DNA of 54,735 bases. Source: Gemmatimonadota bacterium. GTDB lineage: Bacteria; Gemmatimonadota; Gemmatimonadetes; Gemmatimonadales; GWC2-71-9. The position numbers and the translations under genes are program-made. Under the pieces are notes generated by a model. It was not told the origin of the DNA and searched no databases. It worked only from the letters and a program-made list of their open reading frames with translations. The stretch's first letter is position 1; every line of letters begins with the position of its first letter. Of this stretch, positions 47,445 to 54,735 are shown piece after piece. The DNA lies in contig JAHECN010000004.1 of NCBI GenBank assembly GCA_024641735.1, forward strand, positions 1 through 54,735, read 5' to 3'.

Positions 47445-47771
47445 ATGACAGTGACCACGGCGCAACCGCCGATCCGCGAATTGCCGGCACCAGCGACCCT
47501 GGGACTGGCCACCCGCGAGGCATTCCGACGCTCGGCCAACGAGCTCCTCGATGAGCTCGCCGAGGGGGAAGGGCGGCTCGTGGTCGATCTCTCCGGCACG
47601 AAGGAGGTGGACTCCTCGGGGCTGGGGGCCTTGGTCATGGTCCAGCGGCATGCCGTGGATCGGCGCCAGCAGGTCGTCCTGCGCGGCGTGTCGGCGGAAC
47701 TGGAGTTCCTCCTCGTCCTGACCAAGCTGGACGATCTCTTCCTTTTCGAGACCTCCCGCCCGAACCGCTGA
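47445..47771 (+). CDS. STAS-domain protein (anti-anti-sigma type)
   Basis: A 108-residue single STAS domain. The core is RLVVDLSGTKEVDSSGLGAL, in which the first serine of DSSG is the usual phosphorylation site in SpoIIAA-like proteins. Such proteins bind and release anti-sigma factors. No anti-sigma kinase or sigma factor is adjacent. ATG 47445 with GGAG eight bases upstream was preferred to a longer frame that runs through element E8. The following ccmA gene starts 56 bases later, so a shared transcript is possible. Confidence 0.85.
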   Translation: MTVTTAQPPIRELPAPATLGLATREAFRRSANELLDELAEGEGRLVVDLSGTKEVDSSGLGALVMVQRHAVDRRQQVVLRGVSAELEFLLVLTKLDDLFLFETSRPNR

Positions 47772-47827
47772 TTCCGCCGGGCTCTGGCCGCACTATCTTT
47801 CGCGATGCCTCAGCACACTGCCCGCGC

Positions 47828-48541
47828 GTGACCGACTCCGATTCCCCATTCCTGGTGGTTCGCGCACTCGAGCGTCGCTTCGGGGCGGTGGTGGCGTTAC
47901 GGGAGGTGTCGTTCACGGTGGAACGGGGCGAGGTGGTGCTTCTCCTCGGACCCAATGGCGCCGGCAAGTCGACGCTGCTCCGCTGCATCGCCGGACTCGC
48001 CAGGCCAACGCGCGGTGGTGTGACTGTCGCGCAACAGGACGTCCACCGCGACGCCAATGCCCGCAGCCACCTCGGTCTCCTCTCCCATCATGCGTTTCTG
48101 TACGAGGATCTCACGGCGCGCGAGAACCTGCGTTTCGCGGCGCAGTTGCACGGACTCGACAGTGTCGCAGAGCGTGTCGAAGTGGCGTTAGCGGATGCAC
48201 GCCTCACCTCTCGGGCGGACAGCCGCGTCTTCGGGTTCTCGCGCGGCATGATGCAACGCCTTGCCATCGCGCGCGCTACCCTGCATCAGCCGCCCCTCCT
48301 GCTGCTCGATGAACCCTTCACCTCCCTCGACGTGGCGGCCAGCGGCGAACTTCGGGAGCGGGTCCGCGGCGAACGCGACGCTGGCCGCGCGGTGCTCTGT
48401 GTGACCCATGAGCCGGGGGAACTGTGGGAGGTCACCACCCGGGTGATCGTCCTCCGGAGCGGGGCGATCGTGACCGATGAACCGCGGCCCGACGATCTCC
48501 AGGCCTTCCGCGCCCGCTACGACGCGTTGGTGGCAGAATGA
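47828..48541 (+). CDS. ccmA: Heme exporter ATP-binding protein
   Basis: A 237-residue ABC ATPase. Walker A GPNGAGKST, the RGMMQRLAIAR signature stretch and Walker B LLLLDEPFTSLD are intact. The short length, lack of extra domains and position before ccmB and ccmC identify it as CcmA, which with CcmB and CcmC loads heme onto the chaperone CcmE for cytochrome c maturation. Start GTG 47828. It overlaps ccmB by 4 bases. Confidence 0.9.
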   Translation: MTDSDSPFLVVRALERRFGAVVALREVSFTVERGEVVLLLGPNGAGKSTLLRCIAGLARPTRGGVTVAQQDVHRDANARSHLGLLSHHAFLYEDLTARENLRFAAQLHGLDSVAERVEVALADARLTSRADSRVFGFSRGMMQRLAIARATLHQPPLLLLDEPFTSLDVAASGELRERVRGERDAGRAVLCVTHEPGELWEVTTRVIVLRSGAIVTDEPRPDDLQAFRARYDALVAE

Positions 48542-49215
48542 GCATCTTCCGCATGGCATGGGTGATCGCCGCGAAGGACCTGCGGATCGAGTACCGGAGC
48601 CGAACCGCGCTCCACACGGCGACGCTCTTCGCCGTGCTGGTGCTCCTCATCGTGGTCTTCGCGCGGGATGGCGGCACCGTCTCCCTCGCGACGCTCGGGC
48701 CGAGCGTCCTCTGGATCACGATCGCCCTCGCGTCGCTGGTCACGCTGAATCGGGCCTTCATGCTGGAGCGAGAACACTCGGCGCTCGACGGCATCCTGCT
48801 CGCCCCGATCTCCCGGAGCGCCCTCTTCCTCGGGAAGTGGCTCGCCAATCTGGTCTTTGTGCTGGTGGTGCTGACGATCACCTTCCCGCTCTGGATCCTC
48901 TTCTACGGCGTGGCCGTGACCCCGGCGCTCCTGCTCGTCGCCGGTGTGGCACTGCTCGCCACGGTGGGGGTGACCGCGATCGGCACCCTCTTTTCCGCCA
49001 TCGCGGTGCGCACCCGCCACGCCGAGTTGATGCTCCCCGTGCTGATGTTGCCGTTTCTGCTGCCGCCTGTCTACTTCGCGGCGCAGGCGACGGTCCGACT
49101 CCTCGGGGGTCGGCCCTTGGATGAACTGCTGGGGTGGCTCAGATTCCTCCTGTTGTACGACATCGCATTCGCGATGCTCGCGGCCATGCTCTTTCCCGTG
49201 GTGGTGGACGAATGA
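48538..49215 (+). CDS. ccmB: Heme exporter membrane protein
   Basis: A 225-residue protein with six hydrophobic segments and the CcmB pattern: AWVIAAKDLRIEYRSRTAL at the start, then FMLEREHSALDGILLAPISR and LMLPVLMLPFLLPPVYFAA. It forms the membrane part of the CcmAB ATPase that releases holo-CcmE. ATGA overlaps join it to ccmA and ccmC. Confidence 0.93.
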   Translation: MSIFRMAWVIAAKDLRIEYRSRTALHTATLFAVLVLLIVVFARDGGTVSLATLGPSVLWITIALASLVTLNRAFMLEREHSALDGILLAPISRSALFLGKWLANLVFVLVVLTITFPLWILFYGVAVTPALLLVAGVALLATVGVTAIGTLFSAIAVRTRHAELMLPVLMLPFLLPPVYFAAQATVRLLGGRPLDELLGWLRFLLLYDIAFAMLAAMLFPVVVDE

Positions 49216-49907
49216 TTCCAGACGCAGCAGCTGCCAATCGGCAGATCAGCCGCGGTCGCGTCGTCACGCTGATCGGTTTGCTCGGTTTGGCGGCACTCTA
49301 TGTCATGGCGTTGCAGTTCACGCCCCCTGAACGCTTCCAGGGCTTGGCGCAGAAGATCTTCTACATCCATCCGCCCGCGGCCTACGCGATGCAGATGGCC
49401 TTCCTCTTCACCGGCGTCTCTTCGCTGCTCTACCTGCTGCTGCATGACGAGCGCTTTGATCTCTTCGCCGAAGCCTCGGCGGAAGTCGGCATGGTCTTCG
49501 GCTTGATCGTGGTGATCACCGGCCCGATCTGGGGCCGTCCGGCGTGGGGCACCTGGTGGGAGTGGGAGCCGCGCCTCACCTTCACGGTGATGGAGCTGGT
49601 CCTCTTCGGCGGCTACTTCGCATTGCGCGGCGCCATTCGTGACCCCGCAGACCGAGCCAAGTACTCTGCCGTCATGGGATTGATGGCGCTCGTGCTGGTG
49701 CCGTTCAATCACCTCACGGTCTATCTCTTCGCGTCGCAGCACCCGGAGCCGGTGGTCGTGAAGACCAGCAAGCCGGAACTGCCGCTTGAGATGCTGCGCA
49801 CCTTCCTCACCGGCTTTGCCGTCTTCACGGTGATCTATCTGGGCTTCGTCATGCAACGCTACGGCATCGGCGCGCGCCGTGCCCTCCAGGAGGTGACCGA
49901 TGCCTGA
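49212..49907 (+). CDS. ccmC: Heme-handling cytochrome c maturation protein
   Basis: A 231-residue six-helix membrane protein. It has the tryptophan-rich heme motif as GTWWEWEPRLT, where most CcmC proteins have WxWD; the acidic residue here is Glu. Conserved histidines flank it in KIFYIHPPAAY and VPFNHLTVYLF. CcmC presents heme to CcmE. ATG 49212 overlaps ccmB, and the 3' end overlaps ccmD by 8 bases. Confidence 0.92.
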   Translation: MIPDAAAANRQISRGRVVTLIGLLGLAALYVMALQFTPPERFQGLAQKIFYIHPPAAYAMQMAFLFTGVSSLLYLLLHDERFDLFAEASAEVGMVFGLIVVITGPIWGRPAWGTWWEWEPRLTFTVMELVLFGGYFALRGAIRDPADRAKYSAVMGLMALVLVPFNHLTVYLFASQHPEPVVVKTSKPELPLEMLRTFLTGFAVFTVIYLGFVMQRYGIGARRALQEVTDA

Positions 49908-49995
49908 TACCGGCAGCTACATGATCGCGGCGTATGTCGTGGTGGCAGTGGTGACGGTGGGGTATGCGTGGATGCTCTGGAAGAAGGGCCGATAG
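49900..49995 (+). CDS. ccmD: CcmD-like single-helix protein
   Basis: A 31-residue frame, ATG 49900 to TAG 49995: a short polar start, one hydrophobic helix (about residues 8-26) and a basic end (WKKGR). Size, single membrane segment and position directly after ccmC fit CcmD, which helps release holo-CcmE from CcmABC. It overlaps ccmC by 8 bases. The cluster stops here; ccmE, ccmF, ccmG and ccmH are not in the window. Confidence 0.85.
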   Translation: MPDTGSYMIAAYVVVAVVTVGYAWMLWKKGR

Positions 49996-50111
49996 AGTCG
50001 CGAGTCGTTGGTCGTGAGTCGCGAGAGGTATGCAGAAATCCCCCCGCCATCGGTTGGCGAGGGGATTCTTGTTTGAGCACTCTCACGACTCACGACCAAC
50101 GACTCGCGACT
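49996..50111. repeat. Low-complexity inverted-repeat element E9 with inner hairpin
   Basis: A 32-base arm at 49996-50027 (repeated AGTCG and GTCGTGAGTC words) matches the complement of 50080-50111 at 31 of 32 positions. Inside is an independent hairpin at 50037-50067, AATCCCC with GGGGATT plus CGCCA with TGGCG, followed by CTTGTTT. It lies between the convergent ccmD and aquaporin genes and overlaps the aquaporin stop. Confidence 0.9.
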
Positions 50112-50808
50112 ACGCCTCTGCGTCTTCCCCCTTCAAGATCACAAAGTTCCACAGCAACGCCGCCGCGACTGCACCCACAATCGGTCCGATCCACCAGACG
50201 GCCTGCGCCTGCATGTTGCCGGCGATGATCGCCGGGCCGAAGGCGCGGGCGGGGTTGAGCGCGGCACCGGTCAGCGGTCCACCGACGATGATCGCCGGGA
50301 GCAGCGTCAGGCCGATCGCGAAGCCGCCGACCTTTGGCGCCAACTTCGAGACCGCGGTGCCCATCACGGCGGACATCAGGAAGAAGGTCAGGATCGCTTC
50401 GATGATGATGCCATCGCTGAACGACACCGTGCTGTGCAGCGCCGGTGCGCCAAACCCAACCACTCGGCCGACATTTGGTGCGATGAAGGACTTCACGGCG
50501 AGGGCACCGAGAAGGCCGCCGGCGAGCTGCGCGATGATGTAGGCGAAGGCGTCCGCCGGTGAGATCTTGCGGATCGACAGGAGGCCGATCGTGACCGCGG
50601 GGTTCACGTGGCCGCCGGAAATCGACATGGTGGCGGTGATGGCGATGGCGAGCGCAAGCCCATGCGCCATGCCGATCCCGAAGACGCCATACTGCGCGCT
50701 CGGGAAGGAATTCATCACCACCGAGCCGGTGCCGAAGAAGATCAAGACGAAGGTGCCGAACATCTCGGCGAGGACACGTGGCGCAAGAGGACGCATAGGT
50801 CGGGTCAT
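50110..50808 (-). CDS. Aquaporin / MIP family channel
   Basis: A 232-residue six-helix channel with both pore loops: SGGHVNPAVT and LNPARAFGP. Residues that would separate water-only AqpZ from glycerol-conducting GlpF are not decisive, so no symbol is given. The short loops and length are closer to AqpZ-like proteins. It is the last gene of the minus-strand run but is separated from the ketosynthase by 42 bases and may be functionally unrelated. Confidence 0.92.
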   Translation of the reverse strand: MTRPMRPLAPRVLAEMFGTFVLIFFGTGSVVMNSFPSAQYGVFGIGMAHGLALAIAITATMSISGGHVNPAVTIGLLSIRKISPADAFAYIIAQLAGGLLGALAVKSFIAPNVGRVVGFGAPALHSTVSFSDGIIIEAILTFFLMSAVMGTAVSKLAPKVGGFAIGLTLLPAIIVGGPLTGAALNPARAFGPAIIAGNMQAQAVWWIGPIVGAVAAALLWNFVILKGEDAEA

Positions 50809-50850
50809 CCTGTCAGAAGGTTGGCGGGGGGAGAAACCACACGCGCGAAT

Positions 50851-52092
50851 CTACACCCGTGACGCGCGGAGGAGGAGCGTCGCGTTGCACCCCCCAAAGC
50901 CAAAGGAATTCTTGAGGACCGCGCGTGGGCGGAGCGCGAGCCCGTCGCTGCCAAGGTGCCGAAGCCGTCCTTCGGGCTCCGGGGCGAGGCAGTTGAGCGT
51001 GCCCGGGACCCAACCATCCCGGAGCGCCCGGAAAGCGATCGCCGTTTCGATGGCACCGCTGGCCCCGAGCGCGTGACCATGCCACCCCTTGGTGCCGCTC
51101 ACCGGGAGGGTGTCGGCGGCGTCACCGAACACAGTCCGAATCGCGGCCGACTCGGTCGCGTCATTGAGGGTGGTCGAGGAGCCGTGCGCGTTGACCCAAT
51201 CGACCTCGTCGACGGTGCAGGTGGCTTCGGCCAGGGCCAGGCGCATCGCGCGGACCGCCTCGCGCCCGTCGGGGCGCGGTTGCGTCATGTGGTGCGCGTC
51301 GTTGGTGAGCCCGAATCCGGCGACTTCGCCATAGATCTGTGCGCCACGCGCGACGGCGCGTTCTTCCGCCTCGAGCACGAGGACCGCGGACCCCTCGCCC
51401 ATCACGAAACCATCCCGCCCTTGATCGAAGGGACGGGAGGCCGTCGCGGGATCGTCATTGCGGGTGCTCATGGCGCGGATCAGCGAGAACGAACCGAAGC
51501 AGAGGGGATAGAGGGGCGCCTCGCTGCCACCGGCCAGGATCACGTCGGCTTCGCCATGCGCGATCGCGCGGAAGGCCTGGCCGATTGCCAGCGTCCCTGA
51601 CGCACAACTCATCGCGTTGGTGCTGTTGACGCCGGAGACGGCATGCGTGATGGCGATGTTGCACGAGAGGGCACCACCGAACACAGTGAGGGCGAGGAGT
51701 GGATCGACGCCGCGCGGCCCTTCCTGCACGTAGCGGGTGTTCTGTTCCTCCGCGAAGCCGATGCCCCCAAGCGCGGTGCCCATCGATACACCAACACGGT
51801 CCGGTGCTTCCGCAGCGAGGTCAAGCTGCGCGTCTTCGAGGGCGAGGCGTGTGGCGGCGAGCGCCAGCTGGGAGCAACGATCCGTTCGGCGCGCCTGACG
51901 CGCGCTGAGCATCGCTTCGGCGTCGAAGTCGTTGATCTGTGCGGCGACATGCGTGCGGAACGGCGAGCTGTCAAAGCGATCGATCCGTTGCACCGCCGAG
52001 CGTGCGGTGTGCAGCGACGCCCACACGGCATCCATGCCAATACCGATCGGCGTGATCGCCCCGAGCCCGGTGATCACAACTCGGCGCCTCAC
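50851..52092 (-). CDS. Beta-ketoacyl synthase, FabF/KAS II type
   Basis: A 413-residue ketosynthase. The active-site cysteine is in SCASGTLAIGQA and the two histidines are in NAHGSSTTLND and KGWHGHALGASG, so the catalytic triad is complete. It condenses acyl and malonyl groups on a carrier protein. Context (SRPBCC cyclase-like, methyltransferase and flavin genes) favours a biosynthetic role over housekeeping FabF. GTG 52092 overlaps the stop of the SRPBCC gene as GTGA and begins exactly at RRRVVITGLG. Confidence 0.9.
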   Translation of the reverse strand: MRRRVVITGLGAITPIGIGMDAVWASLHTARSAVQRIDRFDSSPFRTHVAAQINDFDAEAMLSARQARRTDRCSQLALAATRLALEDAQLDLAAEAPDRVGVSMGTALGGIGFAEEQNTRYVQEGPRGVDPLLALTVFGGALSCNIAITHAVSGVNSTNAMSCASGTLAIGQAFRAIAHGEADVILAGGSEAPLYPLCFGSFSLIRAMSTRNDDPATASRPFDQGRDGFVMGEGSAVLVLEAEERAVARGAQIYGEVAGFGLTNDAHHMTQPRPDGREAVRAMRLALAEATCTVDEVDWVNAHGSSTTLNDATESAAIRTVFGDAADTLPVSGTKGWHGHALGASGAIETAIAFRALRDGWVPGTLNCLAPEPEGRLRHLGSDGLALRPRAVLKNSFGFGGCNATLLLRASRV

Positions 52093-52559
52093 CGTGCCGC
52101 CTCCGCCGCACGCGCCACACCGGCCAACGTGCGCTCCGCGATCCCGTGCACGAAGACCGGCCCGATGACCCACTCCGACGCGATTCGTCGGATCAGTGGC
52201 CACGGCGGCCCATCCCAGGTGTGCACGATCGTCACGTCACTCGCCCCATCGGCGGTGGGCTCAATGGTCCACAACACGTCCATCCCCGTGGTGATGCCGC
52301 CGATATGCCGATAGCGCACTTCCCGCTTCGCCGCGTCCACCCACATCTGACTTTTCCACCAGGTCGGCCAATTCAGCGGACCACCGAACGGCCGATAGGC
52401 CGACATCTCGACGACACCGTCGCCCCCGAGTGTTCCTTCCGTCCGCGTGACCCAGCGATAGTGCGACAAAATGGTGGGCCACGTCTCGACATGGGCGGCG
52501 TGCGGCCAGACGGCGTCCGGCGTCGCGTGAATCAGTCGGCGATCGACAATCCGCATCAT
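52089..52559 (-). CDS. SRPBCC-fold protein (polyketide cyclase-like)
   Basis: A 156-residue START/Bet v1-like domain, starting IVDRRLIHATPDAVWPHAAH and ending in the long C-terminal helix. The fold makes a deep hydrophobic pocket and is used by aromatase/cyclases in polyketide pathways, but many members only bind lipids. ATG 52559 overlaps the methyltransferase stop as ATGA; ATG 52556 is the alternative. Tight coupling to the ketosynthase gene supports a shared pathway. Confidence 0.82.
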   Translation of the reverse strand: MMRIVDRRLIHATPDAVWPHAAHVETWPTILSHYRWVTRTEGTLGGDGVVEMSAYRPFGGPLNWPTWWKSQMWVDAAKREVRYRHIGGITTGMDVLWTIEPTADGASDVTIVHTWDGPPWPLIRRIASEWVIGPVFVHGIAERTLAGVARAAEAAR

Positions 52560-53239
52560 GGGGCGGTCCGCCACGCGGCGACGACGCGTGCGCCGGTCAT
52601 CGTCCAGGGGAGGACGGTGCGATCAGTGGCCTCGTGAATCATCATGCCAAGTGCCTCGGGAGTGAATCCGCGCGCGAGCGAAAGGACGCCGTCGCTCACG
52701 GTGAGTGGATGCATGCCGAGCATTGGGCCGGCCAAGCGATACCCGAATGCTGCGAGTGGGGACGGTCGAAGGTCCGCGATGACCACCCCGCGCCGCGCGA
52801 TACTGTCGCAGGCAGCGAGTAACTCAATCGCGCTGTCGCGGTCGAAGTGGTGCAAGAGCTGACTCATGACGACGAGGTCGACACTCTTGGGCCGCAGGGG
52901 CAACGCGCCCGCGCAGCCGAGGAGCACCGGGATGCCGTTCGATTGGGCGAGCAGGGCGGCAGCCGGAATGCGTTCGACGCCGAGTGGCCGAATCGTGATG
53001 CCGCGCCTGGTGGCCCATCGCACGGCATCCTGGGGGAGATCGCCGGCCCCGGTCCCGATGTCGAGCAGGGAGAGCGTGGTACCACGATCCTCGGGTCCCA
53101 CCAACTCGGCGAGTCCGGCACGCACCGCTCGGCGGCCACCGAACCACCGATTGCTCTTCGCGATGTCACGCAGCATCCGCGCAACGAGTGCCGGCGAGGT
53201 GGCCGGGTCGTCGAGCGCCTCGTGCCCGAGTGGTGACAT
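52556..53239 (-). CDS. SAM-dependent methyltransferase
   Basis: A 227-residue class I methyltransferase. Motif I is LLDIGTGAGDLPQDA, motif II region LGVERI, and the post-motif is DLVVMSQLLHHFDRD; the hydrophobic centre AFGYRLAGPMLG suggests a lipophilic substrate. GTG 53254, one base after the flavin reductase stop, is an alternative start. It probably O- or C-methylates the pathway product. Confidence 0.88.
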   Translation of the reverse strand: MSPLGHEALDDPATSPALVARMLRDIAKSNRWFGGRRAVRAGLAELVGPEDRGTTLSLLDIGTGAGDLPQDAVRWATRRGITIRPLGVERIPAAALLAQSNGIPVLLGCAGALPLRPKSVDLVVMSQLLHHFDRDSAIELLAACDSIARRGVVIADLRPSPLAAFGYRLAGPMLGMHPLTVSDGVLSLARGFTPEALGMMIHEATDRTVLPWTMTGARVVAAWRTAP

Positions 53240-53255
53240 CGTGAGCGTCGTCACG

Positions 53256-53732
53256 CTAGAGCGATTCCGGGTCGGCGTAGCCACCGCGGTAGTAGAGCAG
53301 CGGCCGGCCATGCTCGGCCGCGGCCCCATCCAGCACGCGCGCAATGAACAGCGTGTGATCGCCGGCCTCGACCATCGAGACGCGCTCGCACTGCAGGTGT
53401 GCCAGGCAGCCATCGAGCACGATGCGTCCCGCGGCATCCGGCACGAAGCCGACGCCCTCGAAGCGATCCGTGTGTCCACCCGCGAAACGGCGCGAGAGGG
53501 CTTCCTGATGCGACTCCAGGATGTTGACGGTGAACGCGGTCGTGGCGAGCAGGACGTCGTGCATCGAGGCGCTGTGGTCGATCGCCATCGAGATGAGCGG
53601 TGGCACCAGCGACACCGAGGCAAAGGAGTTCACCGTCATGCCAGCGGGCTGCCCGGACGCATCCCGTGCCGTGATGATGGTGATCCCGGTTGCAAAGCGA
53701 CCGCACAGTTGGCGGTAGTCATACGCGTCCAT
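53256..53732 (-). CDS. Flavin reductase-like protein
   Basis: A 158-residue FMN-binding split-barrel protein with FATGITIITARDASGQPAGMT, SFASVSLVPPLISMAID and GDHTLFIARV, matching flavin reductases that supply FMNH2/FADH2 to two-component monooxygenases (HpaC-like). It lies next to an FAD oxidoreductase gene, an expected partner. No separate NADH-binding domain is present, as is normal for the group. Confidence 0.9.
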   Translation of the reverse strand: MDAYDYRQLCGRFATGITIITARDASGQPAGMTVNSFASVSLVPPLISMAIDHSASMHDVLLATTAFTVNILESHQEALSRRFAGGHTDRFEGVGFVPDAAGRIVLDGCLAHLQCERVSMVEAGDHTLFIARVLDGAAAEHGRPLLYYRGGYADPESL

Positions 53733-53780
53733 CGATCCTCCTCTCCTGTGGAGCCATTCCTGCTGAGCCGTGGGTGAGCA

Positions 53781-54735
53781 CTAGACAATCATCCGCGCAA
53801 GAAACCACGGATTGAGCACGCGCCATGGCGAGACGAAGTGTCCCGTGACGCCAATCAAGGTATCTGCCATGCCGCGACGTCCGATGCGATCGACTGCGCG
53901 ATCGAAGAGCCGTGGCGTGAGCATGGCGTAGCCGATCAATCGTTCGACGATCCACTTCCCGAGGAAGGCACGCCGGCGCGCATGACGATACCCGGCGAGA
54001 TGCCGTGCGCGCAGCGGACCGGGGCGGGCGAGTGCCCGAGTCAGCGTGGTCGCGGCCAACTGCGCGCCGGTGAGCGCCGTGCAGACACCCTCTCCCGTGA
54101 AGGGATCGAAGAAGTCCGCGGCGTCGCCGACCAGCAGTACGCCATCCGCGGTGCTGCGACGGCAGGTGGTATCGAACGGCCCGGTGACCATCACCTCGCG
54201 GACGATGCGCGCGTCACGCAATCCGTTCCAAGCGGATGGGTAGCGCGCGAGTGCTGCAAGGAAGAATGCCGTCGCGTCACCACCTGCGGCCTTTGCGTCT
54301 GCCGCAGGAATCACCAGCGCGACGTTGGTCACCCCGTCGCCGATCGGGTTCAGGCCGAGGTAGCCGCCTGTGCCAACATGCAGGGCGGCGACTGGCTCGG
54401 GGGTGATGACGCCTGTCATGTGCGCCACGAATGCCATGCGGCGGAGCCGGCCTCGGCGGTGGAGCCCGGCGTAGCGCGCCACCGCGGAGCGGATGCCGTC
54501 GGCGCCAACCACGCAGCGTGCGGTGATCTGCATTTGGGCACCGTCACTTCCGCGCGCCGTCACCTCTCGGCCAGCGGCGTGCATCGCGCCGAGGCCGGTG
54601 ACCATCACGCCTTCAAGAACGCGCACGCCGGCGCGGCGGGCGGCCTGCACCAATGCCTCGTCGAGGACCCGACGCGACACCGCCAGTCCCGTGGCCCGGA
54701 ACGGCGTGCCGCCCGCCCGCGCGAAACGCCCGAGC
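53781..54735 (-). CDS. FAD-dependent oxidoreductase, geranylgeranyl-reductase-like (5' partial)
   Basis: The frame is open to the right edge, so the N-terminal FAD-binding GxGxxG lies outside; GTG 54680 is internal. The visible 317 codons include RFARAGGTPFRATGLAVSRR, VVGADGIRSAVARYAGLHRR (the DG motif) and VLLVGDAADFFDPFTGEG (the second FAD contact), typical of p-hydroxybenzoate-hydroxylase-fold enzymes including geranylgeranyl reductases and aromatic monooxygenases. It is the first visible gene of the right-edge cluster and may hydroxylate or reduce its product. Confidence 0.85.
   Translation of the reverse strand, partial: LGRFARAGGTPFRATGLAVSRRVLDEALVQAARRAGVRVLEGVMVTGLGAMHAAGREVTARGSDGAQMQITARCVVGADGIRSAVARYAGLHRRGRLRRMAFVAHMTGVITPEPVAALHVGTGGYLGLNPIGDGVTNVALVIPAADAKAAGGDATAFFLAALARYPSAWNGLRDARIVREVMVTGPFDTTCRRSTADGVLLVGDAADFFDPFTGEGVCTALTGAQLAATTLTRALARPGPLRARHLAGYRHARRRAFLGKWIVERLIGYAMLTPRLFDRAVDRIGRRGMADTLIGVTGHFVSPWRVLNPWFLARMIV

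Overview
This is a 54.7 kb window of GC-rich, densely packed bacterial chromosome. No rRNA, tRNA, CRISPR array, transposase, integrase or phage gene was recognised, and no gene-free stretch reaches 300 bases. The gene set suggests an aerobic, heterotrophic soil or sediment bacterium, and overall style (ThyX, a PknB-type kinase, type II NADH dehydrogenase, many ATGA stop/start overlaps) would fit Gemmatimonadota. That placement is inference; no marker gene proves it.

Layout. 1-4.2 kb: an FAD-linked oxidase cut by the left edge, thyX, then a small [2Fe-2S] protein translationally coupled to a GAF histidine kinase. 4.3-6 kb: a GAF-domain protein divergent from a copZ-csoR copper module whose promoter spacer carries a likely CsoR operator. 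6-11 kb (minus strand): malic enzyme, then a class V aminotransferase / LOG-family / MFS transporter group. 11.1-15.7 kb (plus): small protein, NDH-2, QueG, VOC protein, threonine aldolase and PAP2 phosphatase. A membrane Ser/Thr kinase (minus) is followed divergently by a czcCBA-type heavy-metal efflux operon that ends in a strong hairpin. 23-32.9 kb (minus): PBP4-like peptidase, acyl-CoA dehydrogenase, a homocysteine methyltransferase/MTHFR fusion and MetH behind a SAM-II-like riboswitch, a YggT protein, a small cysteine-rich protein and a lipoprotein. 33.1-45.2 kb (mostly plus): P5C dehydrogenase, a secreted unknown, TPR / ABC ATPase / permease / M16 peptidase / CDP-alcohol transferase / OsmC genes, a small unknown on the minus strand, a DsbA-like thioredoxin and a Kup potassium transporter. 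45.3-50 kb: acetyl-CoA synthetase (minus), then an anti-anti-sigma STAS protein and ccmABCD. 50.1 kb to the right edge (minus): aquaporin, and a tight ketosynthase / SRPBCC / methyltransferase / flavin reductase / FAD oxidoreductase group that looks like the end of a polyketide- or aromatic-type biosynthetic cluster.

The most striking non-gene signal is a family of nine intergenic elements. They consist of long complementary arms made of short tandem words, several enclosing a separate GC-rich hairpin. The arm sequence differs from site to site while the folded architecture recurs. Eight of nine lie at the 3' end of at least one gene, so they may be a lineage-specific form of terminator or mRNA-end element. 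One of them supplies the start and signal peptide of a secreted protein. Other points of note are the SAM-II-like switch before metH, the operator in the copZ promoter spacer, a possible CTG start coupled to a stop codon, and the right-edge biosynthetic group.
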